From assembly GCA_963575745.1 (NCBI GenBank), contig CAUYUJ010014338.1, positions 242,501 to 306,500 on the forward strand: 64,000 bases of DNA, given 5' to 3'. The stretch is from Prorocentrum cordatum (taxonomy: Eukaryota > Sar > Dinophyceae > Prorocentrales > Prorocentraceae). How positions within the stretch are numbered: the stretch's first letter is position 1; every line of letters begins with the position of its first letter. Under the pieces are notes generated by a model. That model saw only the letters and a list, made by a program, of their open reading frames with translations, was not told the origin of the DNA and did not search any database. The position numbers were made by a program, and so were the translations under genes. This document shows positions 43,781-54,559 of the stretch, piece by piece.

Positions 43781-43944
43781 GTAGATTCCAGAAGCGCTCC
43801 TACTTGTCGTAGGGATTATTTCCTAAATCCTGTGCGGAATACTTGTCCCCTGTGGAATCCACAGGCGTTCCATTTTGTCATAGGGGTTACTTCCACCATT
43901 CTATATACAACAACGGTGTTCCGTTGCAGAAGGTTGCAATGGAG

Positions 43945-44175
43945 CGCGCTGGCGCCGTGGTGTACACAGGCACTGTGGTGCACGCGGCAGCTGTGATGTA
44001 CGCAAGCGCTGTGGTGTGCACAAGCGCTGTGGTGCACGCAGACACTGTGGTCCACACTGGCGCTGTGATGCACGCGGCTGCTGTGGTGTACATCGGCGGT
44101 GTGGTGTACACGAGCGCTGTGGTGCACGCAGGCACTGAGGTTCACACAGGCGCTGTGGTGCAGATCGCCACATGG
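43945..44175. repeat. 18-bp minisatellite, inverted arm
   Basis: About 12 units near GCGCTGTGGTGCACGCAG, ending GGTGCAGATCGCCACATGG. With the array at 42,945 it makes an inverted pair about 670 bp apart, including the terminal GGCGATCTGC. Confidence 0.85.
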
Positions 44176-44448
44176 TGCTCTGAACCGTCGTCGGTTATTC
44201 CTTGACATTCCCAGACGCCGCTGGCAAAAAAGTGACGTCACCAGCCCATCCCCCCCCCGGAGACGGCCGCCATCGCCCCTGATTTTTTGGGTGTAAAAAA
44301 ACAAGCTATATTCTCGCATCCAGTGGACGCAACCAGGCCGAGGGAGAGACGGACGAGGCAGAAGGAGGAGAGAATCGGAGGAAGAAGGAGGAAGAAGAAA
44401 GAGGAGTCAGATGATGAAGGATTATATTAAAGCTGGTGTTGGTCACAC

Positions 44449-45636
44449 GTGGATTTTAGAGCCGACGAGCGCATAAAGCAATTTTTAATGGGGCCCGACG
44501 CCTGCGACATCCCTAACACAGTTCCTTTGAAGAGGCATCCGAACCGCCCCCAAACACGCAACCGCGAAGCGTCGGGCAATACAGAACAGGAAGAAACGAG
44601 GCGGAACCGCGAGCAGACCTGCACCAAATCCGCGCGATGCGCCAGAACACACTCCATCAAATCCAAACGGCTACCAGGGCATTCACCAAACTTCTCTCCT
44701 CCACCTTCGACTCATCCAGCTTCCGAGGCTCAACAGCGACGAGCGGCGCCCATGTCATCCCGGCAACCGCGCGGCGGCGTTGCCCGCAGGAGACCGGGTC
44801 CCAACGCAACGCCTGTGTTCTGCCGAAAGGGGGCTCTACAGAGATTTTCCTGTGCGCGTTGTTCGGCGCCTTGGTCCCTTGCAATATTTGATTTTCGAGA
44901 CACTCTACAAAAAAGATCCGGCATCGCGGGTCTCCTGTTGTTTTTCGCGGGGCCCTTTCGGTCTGATGCGTCCAAGGTGTCTCCTCTGTTGGCGCGCGAG
45001 GTACCAGCGTGCCTCCGCGTCTCTTCGGCCCTGGTCAGACCCCTCGCGCAGGGGCCTCACGCAGTTGCAGGGCCCAACCTCTCTCGGGATCAACGCAGCG
45101 GAACATGCGAATTCCAGCTGGAAAAAACCGCGGCACTCAGCAGCCAGACAAACGAGCCGCGCGCTCGGAGCAACAGCGAGGTAGAAACGGTTTCGGCTGA
45201 CATGCGAGATCGGCATCGCAACCTCTTGAGGCGCTGGGCGAACGACGCCAGGGCACTCATCTGGCGCCTTAAGCTTCTGGGCGCCGCTGGCGCAAAACGC
45301 GACGCATGGAACCATCCAGTTTTGCGCTGGCGGCGCTGGCACAACGCCCACGAGATCCGTTCCAGGAAAAAACATGGCCGAGCGAGAGAATGTGTAAATT
45401 TAGGATTCATGCTGGGAGGGACGATGGAGGAGGCGGACAACGACGACTACGAAGACGACATCCTCCCCCTGCTTCTGCTGCAGCTGCTGCTCCCTCTCCT
45501 CCTCCTCCTCCTCCGCCTCCTCCTCCTCCTCCACTGCTTCTCCTCCCCCTCGCCGTCCTCACTCCTCCCCCACATGTTCCCCCAAGGGTTTCCACAACGT
45601 CTGGGGAAACACATACGGTCAGGAACCTGTGCTTAG
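44449..45636 (+). other. 395-codon open frame of doubtful coding value
   Basis: The frame opens MDFRADERIKQFLMGPDACD and stays open for 1.19 kb. It lacks repeats until a Leu-rich run made by the CTC repeat at 45,490-45,535. It has no recognised domain and no GC-ending codon bias. An antisense frame of 156 codons also lies inside. Its length is unusual for the local base composition, so it is listed, but I would not call it a gene. Confidence 0.2.
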
Positions 45637-46100
45637 CATATCGCGGCGGCGGCCCCAGCGACACGCTATGCCCTGCGAGCTGATGGCGTGTCGTTCCGCC
45701 CCGCGGAACGGGAGCCTGGGAGAGGCTGGGGACGCTGACGCTTGGGAATTGGGATGTGGTTAGCGCGTCGCGCCAAGGTGGGTCAAAGCAGGCGGAGCAA
45801 CACGCCGAGCAAAAGCTCCTGACCGTAATCCGACAGCTTGACCCGGCCCTGGACCGACGTCAGGCGCTTCCGCAAGGAAAGCGGGCGGCGTCCGCCGCCG
45901 ACACAGAAGTTCTAAGAAATCCCCAGTGGGCTTGGGCCCCACCCGCCGGCCACATGGAAACGCCCGCAAGGGCGTCAATAGCTCCTCCTCCTCCTCCTCC
46001 TCCTCCTCCTCCTCCTCCTCCTCCAAGTCACATTGTCACATGGTCAAACTCCTCCTCCTCCTCCTCCTCCTCCTCCTCCTCCTCCTCCTCCCCTCCTCCT
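45475..46100. repeat. CTC microsatellites, three runs
   Basis: CTC/CTG runs at 45,473-45,545, 45,980-46,025 and 46,048-46,115. The long Ser/Pro/Glu runs in the overlapping frames come from these. Confidence 0.9.
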
Positions 46101-46189
46101 CCTCCCCCTCCTCCCTGCGTCCGAACGCCTCTTGAACCCTGGACGACCCTGGACCCCATTTTCCACCCCCCGAGCCCTCCAAAGCCTCC

Positions 46190-46485
46190 GGGGGTGGCCT
46201 CGGAAAGCCTGGGGGTGGTCACGGTGGCGCCCAGGACGACACCACCCGTCCCAAGCCCGAGGAGACATTTCGGCGACCGTGCGGGCAGCGCGGAACTCGG
46301 CAAGGATCCGGGTCGTCTCCTCGAGGACCTGGGGTCCCAAACATTTTCGCAACGTGGCTCAGCGAAGGTCTGGACTGCTTCCCCAGGAATGGTTTTTCAT
46401 CCTGAGTCGTTTGTTTGACAGTCCCGGGGCCTGGCGAGGCCGTTGGAGGCCAGAGACCGGCGAAAATCCTGCGTCGTGATTCTTC
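46190..46485. repeat. Dispersed-repeat fragment
   Basis: Contains TTTTTCATCCTGAGTCG and ACAGTCCCGGGGCCTGGCGA, shared in style with copies near 11.4, 39.97 and 40.4 kb. Confidence 0.4.
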
Positions 46486-46539
46486 CACGACGCGAAGATG
46501 TCAGGTGTGGCCACGGCCCCATGTTCTGAATGACGAAGG

Positions 46540-46970
46540 GGTGAGCTCGGAGAGGAGGGGAGGAGGGGGAGGGATCAGACCATCGGGGAGGCACCCGCTC
46601 AGCGGGAACAGTGTACAGGGAAGACAAGAGGATGATAAGGACAGGGAGGAAGGTGGGGGAAACAAATTATTGAGGAGCGATGGGTGGGGGAGGAACGAGC
46701 GTGGAGGAAGGCGGAACAAGGAGGAGGGAGGACAGGTGAGGATGGAGGCGGAAAGAAAGGGGGGGAGGAAACTGAAAGGTGGCGGAGAGCCTGCGAGACG
46801 AACCCCCTCGCCCTCCAACGAGAAGCCCGTCGTCATCACTCGTCGTCGGCGACCCCGCCTTCGTCAGAGGAGGACGAGGCAGGAAGGAATGGGCGCGAAG
46901 AGAGGCAGTAAGGAGGTAGGACGCCAAAGTGGAAAAAGAGCTCGAGCGGGGGGCCGAAAACTTCTGCATT
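46540..46970. repeat. Purine-rich low-complexity tract
   Basis: GGAGG/GAAGG/AGGAGG sequence on the plus strand, densest at 46,555-46,800. Frames encode Gly/Glu/Arg runs. Confidence 0.65.
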
Positions 46971-47569
46971 ATGTTGTGTGTATGCGTGCTTTGGGGGGGT
47001 CGTTTTCGGTGGTTGGAACGGGCTGCAGGAGTACACGTGCACCTTATCGGGACCCTTTTCTGGACCCTCTCAGGAACCTCCCGATACCCTCCCCGTCGCC
47101 TCTCAAGAGCAACCCGAGGGCCTCTCAAGAACCTCGCTCTAGAGCCCAGGACCCCCTCCAGACCGGGTCAAGTGCCTCTCAAGAGCCTCAGGGACCTCCC
47201 AGTAACCCGTCATAAGCATCCTGCGATGACGGCGCATTGCCAAGGTGTGCAAGAAGTTGTACACCAGGGCAACACATCGGAGGAGGAGGATCGACGTCGC
47301 TGGGCGCCCCGTGAAAGTCCTAGGGAGACCTCGACGAATATCTTCGTCGCACCGCCGCCGCTGTCAACATCGTCTTCGTCGTCGGCGGGCGTCGTCGGGT
47401 CGTGGGTCCCGTTCCGATACAGGCGGCGGCGCTGACGGCGACGGCGACGGGGGCGGTGGCGCGGACGGCGACACCGACATCGCCATCGCTCGGCACGCAC
47501 GGCGGCTCCAGGTTCAGGCCGACACTGCGCATAGCGCGCATCGTTTGACCTGATGATATCAGTAGACGT

Positions 47570-50500
47570 ATACGTGTATATATATATATATACAGTTTTA
47601 CTGCACGTGTCCACGACAATGGTATAGTAGCTCCGTTTCCCCCCCAGACTGCGGTTCGCCGCGAACCGCCCGACGCCCCCATTCCCCCGCAGCTGCGCCA
47701 AGCCAAGAGCAAGGCCCCCCGCAGCCAGAGCAGCCAAGCGTGGCAGTCCACACTGGCTTCACTCTGGGCCTCACGGGCCGGCTTCACGACGGGGAGGGGC
47801 GTTTCAGGACCCAGGTCACACTGAACCCCAGTCCGCGGCACCGCAAAGAACGGGGAAAAACACGCTATACCTGATGGGCTACGGCACCTCAGGCAAGCAT
47901 TGAGCCGGCTAGCCTCTACTGGTGGGTGGTGTGTGGGTCGGGAGCCAGAACAGCCCTGGAACGGAGGGTAGACGGCGTAGGGGATACACACACACACCAA
48001 ATGGTATGACCATACAGACCATACAAGCCAGTACACGGACAGACCGTTTTACTGCACGTGTCCACGCCAATGGTATAGTAGCTCCGTTTCCCCCTCAGAC
48101 TGCGGTTCGCCGCGAACCGCCCGACGCCACCCTTCCCCCGCAGCTGCGCCAAGCCAAGAGCAAGGCCCCCCGCGACCAGAGCAGCCAAGCGTGGCAGTCC
48201 ACACTGGCTTCACTCTGGGCTTCACGGGCCAGCTTCACGACGGGGAGGGGCGTTTCAGGACCCAGGTCACACTGAACCCCAGTCCGCGGCACCGCAAAGA
48301 ACGGGGAAAAACACGCTGTACCTGATGGGCTACGGCACCTCAGGCAAGCATTGAGCCGGCTAGCCTCTACAAAAGATCATTATGGTGGGTGGTGTGTGGG
48401 TCGGGAGCCAGAACAGCCCTGGAACGGAGGGTAGACGGCGTAGGGGATACACACACCAAATGGTATGACCATACAAGCCAGTATACGGACAGACCGTTTT
48501 ACTGCACGTGTCCACGCCAATGGTATAGTAGCTCCGTTTCCCCCTCAGACTGCGGTTCGCCGCGAACCGCCCGACGCCACCCTTCCCCCGCAGCTGCGCC
48601 AAGCCAAGAGCAAGGCCCCCCGCGACCAGAGCAGCCAAGCGTGGCAGTCCACACTGGCTTCACTCTGGGCTTCACGGGCCAGCTTCACGACGGGGAGGGG
48701 CGTTTCAGGACCCAGGTCACACTGAACCCCACTCCGCGGCACCGCAAAGAACGGGGAAAACACGCTATACCTGATGGGCTACGGCACCTCAGGCAATCAT
48801 TGAGCCGGCTAGCCTCTACAAGAGATCATTATGGTGGGTGGTGTGTGGGTCGGAAGCCAGAACAACCCTGGAACGGAGGGTAGACGGCGTAGGGGATACA
48901 CGCACACCAAATGGTATGACCATACAAGCCAATATACGGACAGACCGTTTTACTGCACGTGTTCACGCCAATGGTCTAATAACCCCGTTTCCCCCTCAGA
49001 CTGCGGTTCGCCGCGAACCGCCCAACGCCGCCCTTCCCCCGCAGCTGCGCCAAGCCAAGAGCAAGGCCCCCCGCTGCCAGAGCAGCCAAGCGTGGCAGTC
49101 CACACTGGCTTCACTCTGGGCTTCACGGGCCAGCTTCACGACGGGGAGGGGCGTTTCAGGACCCAGGTCACACTGAACCCCAGTCCGCGGCACCGCAAAG
49201 AACGGGGAAAACACGCTATACCTGATGGGCTACGGCACCTCAGGCAAGCATTGAGCCGGCTAGCCTCTACAAAAGATCATTATGGTGGGTGGTGTGTGGG
49301 TCGGGAGCCAGAACAGCCCTGGAACGGAGGGTAGACGGCGTAGGGGATACACACACCACATGGTATGACCATACAAGCCAATATACGGACAGACCGTTTT
49401 ACTGCACATGTCCACGCCAATGGTATAGTAGCTCCGTTTCCCCCCCAGGCTGCGGTTCGCCGCGAACCGCCCGACGCCACCCTTCCCCCGCAGCTGCGCC
49501 AAGCCAAGAGCAAGGCCCCCCGCGACCAGAGCAGCCAAGCGTGGCAGTCCACACTGGCTTCACTCTGGGCTTCACGGGCCAGCTTCACGACGGGGAGGGG
49601 CGTTTCAGGACCCAGGTCACACTGAACCCCAGTCCGCGGCACCGCAAAGAACGGGGAAAAACACGCTATACCTGATGGGCTACGACACCTCAGGCAAGCA
49701 TTGAGCCGGCTAGCCTCTACAAGAGATCATTATGGTGGGTGGTGTGTGGGTCGGGAGCCAGAACAACCCTGGAACGGAGGGTAGACGGCGTAGGGGATAC
49801 ACACACCAAATGGTATGACCATACAAGAGTATACGGACAGACCGTTTTACTGCACGTGTCCACGCCAATGGTCTAATAACCCCGTTTCCCCCTCAGACTG
49901 CGGTTCGCCGCGAACCGCCCGACGCCACCCTTCCCCCGCAGCTGCGCCAAGCCAAGAGCAAGGCCCCCCGCGACCAGAGCAGCCAAGCGTGGCAATCCAC
50001 ACTGGCTTCATTCTGGGCTTCACGGGCCAGCTTCACGACGGGGAGGGGCGTTTCAGGACCCAGGTCACACTGAACCCCAGTCCGCGGCACCGCAAAGAAC
50101 GGGGAAAAACACGCTGTACCTGATGGGCTACGGCACCTCAGGCAAGCATTGAGCCGGCCAGCCTCTACAAAAGATCATTATGGTGGGTGGTGTGTGGGTC
50201 GGGAGCCAGAACAGCCCTGGAACGGAGGGTAGACGGCGTAGGGGATACACACACACACCACATGGTATGACCATACAAGCCAGTATACGGACAGACCGTT
50301 TTACTGCACGTGTCCACGCCAATGGTATAGTAGCTCCGTTTACCCCTCGGGCTGCGGTTCGCCGCGAACCGCCCGACGCCACCCTTCCCCCGCAGCTGCG
50401 CCAAGCCAAGAGCAAGGCCCCCCGCGGCCAGAGCAGCCAAGCGTGGCAGTCCACACTGGCTTCACTCTGGGCTTCACGGGCCGGCTTCACGACGGGGAGG

Positions 50501-51025
50501 GGCGTTTCAGGACCTAGGTCACACTGAACCCCAGTCCGCGGCACCGCAAAGAACGGGGAAAACACGCTGTACCTGATGGGCTACGGCACCTCAGGCAATC
50601 ATTGAGCCGGCTAGCCTCTACAAGAGATCATTATGGTGGGTGGTGTGGGTCGGGAGCCAGAACAGCCCTGGAACGGAGGGTAGACGGCGTAGGGGATACA
50701 CACACACACACCAAATGGTATGACCATACAAGCCAGTATACGGACAGACCGTTTTACTGCACGTGTCCACGCCAATGGTCTAATAACCCCGTTTCCCCCT
50801 CAGACTGCGGTTCGCCGCGAACCGCCCGACGCCACCCTTTCCCCGCAGCTGCGCCAAGCCAAGAGCAAGGCCCCCCGCGGCCAGAGCAGCCAAGCGTGGC
50901 AGTCCACACTGGCTTCACTCTGGGCTTCACGGGCCAGCTTCACGACGGGGAGGGGCGTTTCAGGACCCAGGTCACACTGAACCCCAGTCCGCGGCGCCGG
51001 AAAGAACTGGGAAAACACGCTATAC
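47570..51025. repeat. Tandem array of eight ~451-bp units
   Basis: The marker GCGGTTCGCCGCGAACCGC, a near-perfect palindrome, starts at 47,651, 48,102, 48,552, 49,003, 49,452, 49,900, 50,354 and 50,807, giving spacings of 448-454 bp. Units are about 95% alike. Each contains an 86-codon plus-strand frame and a minus-strand frame opening MAALVAGGLALGLAQLRGKG. Neither matches a known family, and conservation is equal on both strands, so a satellite is more likely than a gene array. Unit 1 lacks AAAGATCATTAT at its junction and starts with a (TA)n run. Confidence 0.95.
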
Positions 51026-51029
51026 CATC

Positions 51030-51390
51030 TCCACCCCCTCGTGGCTTGCTAGCCGTGAAAATGCTATTGAACTCTCCCCCCCTCCACCTCATTTGCAATA
51101 CATTAGTCTGCTTTCGAATTGTAAACTACGGGATCACTGGCAGAGCGAAGCTCGTGAACATATATAATTCGCCGGCCCAGCGGGCCAGAGGCGTGCTAAG
51201 ATCTCCGGAAACTACTTAATAATATTTCTAGTTCGCGCGCGCGGGGCGGCCCCTGGGGGCCCCCGGGCGAAAAGTACCCCGGCCGATCCCTGGCCGACCC
51301 CGGGCGGGAGGCTATTTTTCGCCACCCCTCACGAGGATCGTGGCCTCCGAGGGGGGGGGGCAATGACTACTCAGTGTCCCTCAATAGGTT
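51030..51390. other. Unassigned DNA after the array
   Basis: An AT-richer stretch (51,060-51,235), then CG-rich DNA with C and G runs. No gene is recognised. Confidence 0.4.
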
Positions 51391-51399
51391 TGGCGCCCC

Positions 51400-52080
51400 G
51401 GACTACAGGTACCCCCCGGACTACAAGCACCCCTCCCCCGGACCCCCCCCCCCGGACTACAGGCACCCCCCCCGGACTACAGGCCCCCCCCCCCCCGGAC
51501 TACAAGCCCCCCCCCCCGGACGACAGGTACCCCCCCCCGGACTACAGGTACCCCCCTAGCCCCCAGAACAACAAGCTCCCCCGCGTTCGCTACGTGGTCT
51601 CTGGAAGCCAAAGCAGACAGCGCAATCATGCAATATCTGCTGGACAGTTGTCACTGTCATGATACAGAGTCCGTGCGAGCGCGCGTGTGCGTGCGTGTGT
51701 GCTCGCGTGTGCGTGTGCGCGGTTCCGTGCGGTTGCGTGCGCGCGTGCGCGCGTGCGTGTGAGTCTGTGCGTGCATGCGCGCGTGCGCGCGGGCGTGTCG
51801 CGCGCAACGATGCGCGTGAGGTCCCGCGCGCGTAAGTACTAAACACCCGCGTGCGTGGAACCACGCGTGCTTTGAGGCATGACCATCTGCCCCCCCCCCC
51901 CCCGGACTACAAGCACCCCCATGCGCGCCCCCCCGGACTACAGGTACCCCCCCCCGGACTACAGGTACCCCCCCCCCGGACTACAAGTACCCACTACAGG
52001 TACCCCCCCCGGACTACAAGTACCCCCCCCGGACTATAGGCCCCCCCCCCCGGACTACAGGTACCCCCAAAACTATTGAG
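51400..52080. repeat. Two GGACTACAGGTACCCCCC blocks around a GT/GC run
   Basis: About eight units of CCCCGGACTACAGGTACCCC lie at 51,400-51,560 and about nine more at 51,897-52,065. Between them, 51,675-51,815 is alternating GCGTGCGTGTGCG purine-pyrimidine DNA, and 51,560-51,670 is unique. Confidence 0.8.
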
Positions 52081-52094
52081 GGACACAGAGTACC

Positions 52095-52240
52095 CCCCCC
52101 CCCCGCCTCAAGGGGCCCCCAAGGAACCCCCAAGAGGCCCCAGGGGAGCCCATTGCGCCGCCAAGGAGCTCCAAGACGCCCCCAAGAAGCCCCCAAGAAG
52201 CCCCCAAGACGGCCCCATGAGACCCCTAATCGCGTCCAGG
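52095..52240. repeat. CCAAGAGG-type minisatellite block
   Basis: CCCCCAAGGAACCCCCAAGA and related units, the same family as at 785 and 1,735. Confidence 0.55.
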
Positions 52241-52289
52241 GCCGGCGGAATGAGCGAAGCGATGATTAGATGAAAAAAATACACAGCTT

Positions 52290-52910
52290 AAATAGAAAAT
52301 GCAGCTCTGAGAACGCATGCAACGCGCGAGTCCGCGCAAGCAAGCGGCGGCGGCCTGGTCCGCGGGCCGCACGCGCATGAGGTCGGCCACCGCACCCTCG
52401 ATGTAGATGCGGGCCGTCATGCTGCTGGCGCAGCTGCCCCTCGCGAGCGTGGCCTCCATGGAGGACGACCGCAAGAAGAAGTCTGAGGCGCCTCCTCGCC
52501 GGGCGGCCTGCCGCGAGCAGCGCCGAGGAAGGCCCTGTCCGTGCGCGAGGGCTCCGAGCGCGCTTCTGAGCTGGGCGGGCGACCTCCACGACTGGGCTTC
52601 GCTTGAAGGCCCTGTTGCACGGCCAGCCTGAGCCTTGCCTTGGGCACTGCTGACCTGATGACGACGGCCTCCGCAGCGTCCTTGCCTGCTGTGGTCTTGG
52701 ACGTCTTGATATGCAGCACGACCGAGTACCTCGGTCGAGAACGTCGTCCACCGTCAACTCAAAGGCCTCGCCCCCCCGCAGCAGGCCCTCAAAGCTGATG
52801 AGCAGCAGGCAGCTCAAGTCGAATGCTCCGACCTCCACCGCCCGCTCTGCAGGTTCCGCTCGCCGCCAGGCCTTCAGCAGCGCCCGCCACAGGTCCAGCC
52901 CCCGCTAGAG
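52290..52910 (-). pseudogene. Element tyrosine recombinase
   Basis: The minus strand gives LWRALLKAWRRAEPAERA, then box I as CLLLISFEGLLRGGEAFELT with VDDV (about 52,815-52,750), holding the box I arginine. Downstream, VLHIKTSKTTAGKDAAEAVV lies in a shifted frame. Box II reads RQAARRGGAS (52,509-52,480), where relatives have H..RRGGAt; the His position is Gln here. The catalytic tyrosine stands in ARIYIEGAV (Tyr codon 52,403-52,405). Spacing fits tyrosine recombinases of DIRS-like elements. The enzyme would integrate the element by site-specific strand exchange. At least two frame changes make this copy non-functional. Confidence 0.75.
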
Positions 52911-52929
52911 CTTGGGCAACGGGAAGCAC

Positions 52930-53215
52930 AAGCCCGCGGCAGTGTCGCTTGTCAGCGCGATGCCGGCCGATCAGCGGGCACATGTCTGCCGCGATCGCCA
53001 TGACCATCCAACCTTCAGCGCTGGCTGCAAGCGGCGGCTGCTGCTGCGACCCTCGGGCACGATGGTCGCTAAACCTGACTGTCGACGAGGCGGGGCCACC
53101 GCGTGCAGTGTCGAGCTGACTTCTGCGATCGCCACCGCATAGCTGCCAGCGTTGCCTGCAGATCTCTCAAGTTGATGGGCGCGCGCGACTCGCGCGGCCA
53201 CGCCATGCTCAATAC
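52930..53215 (-). pseudogene. Element RNase H domain
   Basis: After the methyltransferase the minus strand reads APINLRDLQATLAAMRWR, then WPRLVDSQV and, one frame away, IVPEGRSSSRRLQPAL. This matches the RNase H-like pattern E.n..El.a...al.W....LvDSqV....KGRSSS..l seen after reverse transcriptase in such elements. Two frame changes are needed. Its place after the methyltransferase, not directly after the reverse transcriptase, is noteworthy. Confidence 0.6.
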
Positions 53216-53489
53216 AGCGCGCCACCGCCGCGCGAAGGGGCCCAGGCTCGAGCGAGGGCAGCCTCTTGGACGGCGCGGCAGGCCGCAATCCAGCCGCACG
53301 TCCGAGCCACCCCTACTCCGCGTGGCCCAGGTAGTGGGGGACGAGACGCCTCGCCTCCTTGATGTCCGGGTCGCCCGGGCTGTCCTCAAAGCAACCGCGC
53401 TGGCCCCAAGTCTCGCGGCACTGGCCAGCGCGCGCGATCTCGGGCACGGACCGGGAGGGTCGCGCCAAGGCGGACTCCGCCAGGAGGAC

Positions 53490-54545
53490 GTGCTGCAAAG
53501 CCCCTGCGACCCATAGACGCTGAAGCTGTTCCCGAGCAGGAAGGTCACGGCGTCTGAGGCGACCTGCGGGTTCGAGCACTTCGTGGCTACAGCGGTGTAA
53601 CCCACATCGAGCCCGAGCAGTGGTTCTCTCTGCGAGCAGCTTGGCAGCCTCCCAGGCGGCCTCCCAGAACAGTCATAGACGAGATTATCCTCCTCGCCCA
53701 GCGAAACGCGATAGCGGAACAAATCGGCCTGCCAGCGATGCCGGGCCCAGGACCCGCGGCGCCGACGGCAAACTCAGGCGCCCCCCGCAGCACACCACCG
53801 TCGGGAAGGGGAGCGGGCGCTTGGCCCAGCGGAACTTCTGGTTCCCCCACTCGATGTCCAGCAGCGGCCCGTTCTCTGCAATGACCTCGAGGCAGCGGCC
53901 CTTGTCGACAAGGCGCAGCGGCGATGCCATCTGGGGCGACGCGACACCATGACCGACGAGCAGGGGAGGTACGGCTTTACTCCCATGCAGCTGGACATGG
54001 CCTGACGTTCTCGTCAGGCATCCTCGCCGCGTTCTTGAGCAGCGAGTAGAACCGCCGCCCGAACGTCTGCCGCAAGAGCCAGAAGATCCTGGGTGCCAGG
54101 GCACCTCATAGCACAGGGGGGCCCTGCGGCCATGCAGTCCTCCACAGCTCGCGTCGAGCCGCGAGGGGCCCTGGCGCGGGCCACCCGTGCCAGCGACGCC
54201 CACGTCCAGCCCCCGAGAACGCGTCAAAGAGGTCCTGCGCCAGGCTCTCGTTCCCCCGCGTCGCGCCGCCCCTGCCGATCGCGCCTGGTCAGCGCAGCTG
54301 GACAACGCGCCTGGCCTTCGCGTCGGTCTCGGCGGTGACATAGGCGATGATCCTGACGGGCAACTTCGAGAGCGACACCCCGAGGCCGCCGATGCCGTCG
54401 AAGAGAGCCCCCGGTTCGGACAGTGAGCACCCTGAACACGACTGCCTTCGGGATCCTCGGGTCAGACACGGCCCCATGGCACCGCAGATCTACAGGCATG
54501 TCGAGCAGCCGAGTTCCCACGCCGAGGTGACCAGCGACCCGTCTC
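53490..54545 (-). pseudogene. Element-borne cytosine-C5 DNA methyltransferase
   Basis: On the minus strand motif I reads GALFDGIGGLGVSLSKL (54,419-54,361), the S-adenosylmethionine-binding block, followed by IIAYVTAETDAKARRVV. Motif IV reads VGVAGTGGPRQGPSRLDA at about 54,200-54,150, where families have G.PCQ..S: the catalytic Cys is an Arg codon at 54,174-54,176. RRFYSLLKNAARMPDENV stands at the motif VI (ENV) position. Then come MSSCMGVKPYLPCSS, RRPRW and FPTVV. The LLGLDVGYTA block precedes motif X, LLGNSFSVYG (53,540-53,511). At least four frame changes occur. Motif order is that of a complete C5-methyltransferase, which would methylate cytosine in DNA. The lost Cys and frame breaks argue it is inactive. 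Confidence 0.8.
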
Positions 54546-54559
54546 ACGGATTTGAGTGC

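Noticed and set aside
51400-52080. GGACTACAGG resembling human Alu sequence, suggesting contamination
   Set aside because: Only about 10 bases match, in a tandem array with C runs; no other Alu sequence is present.
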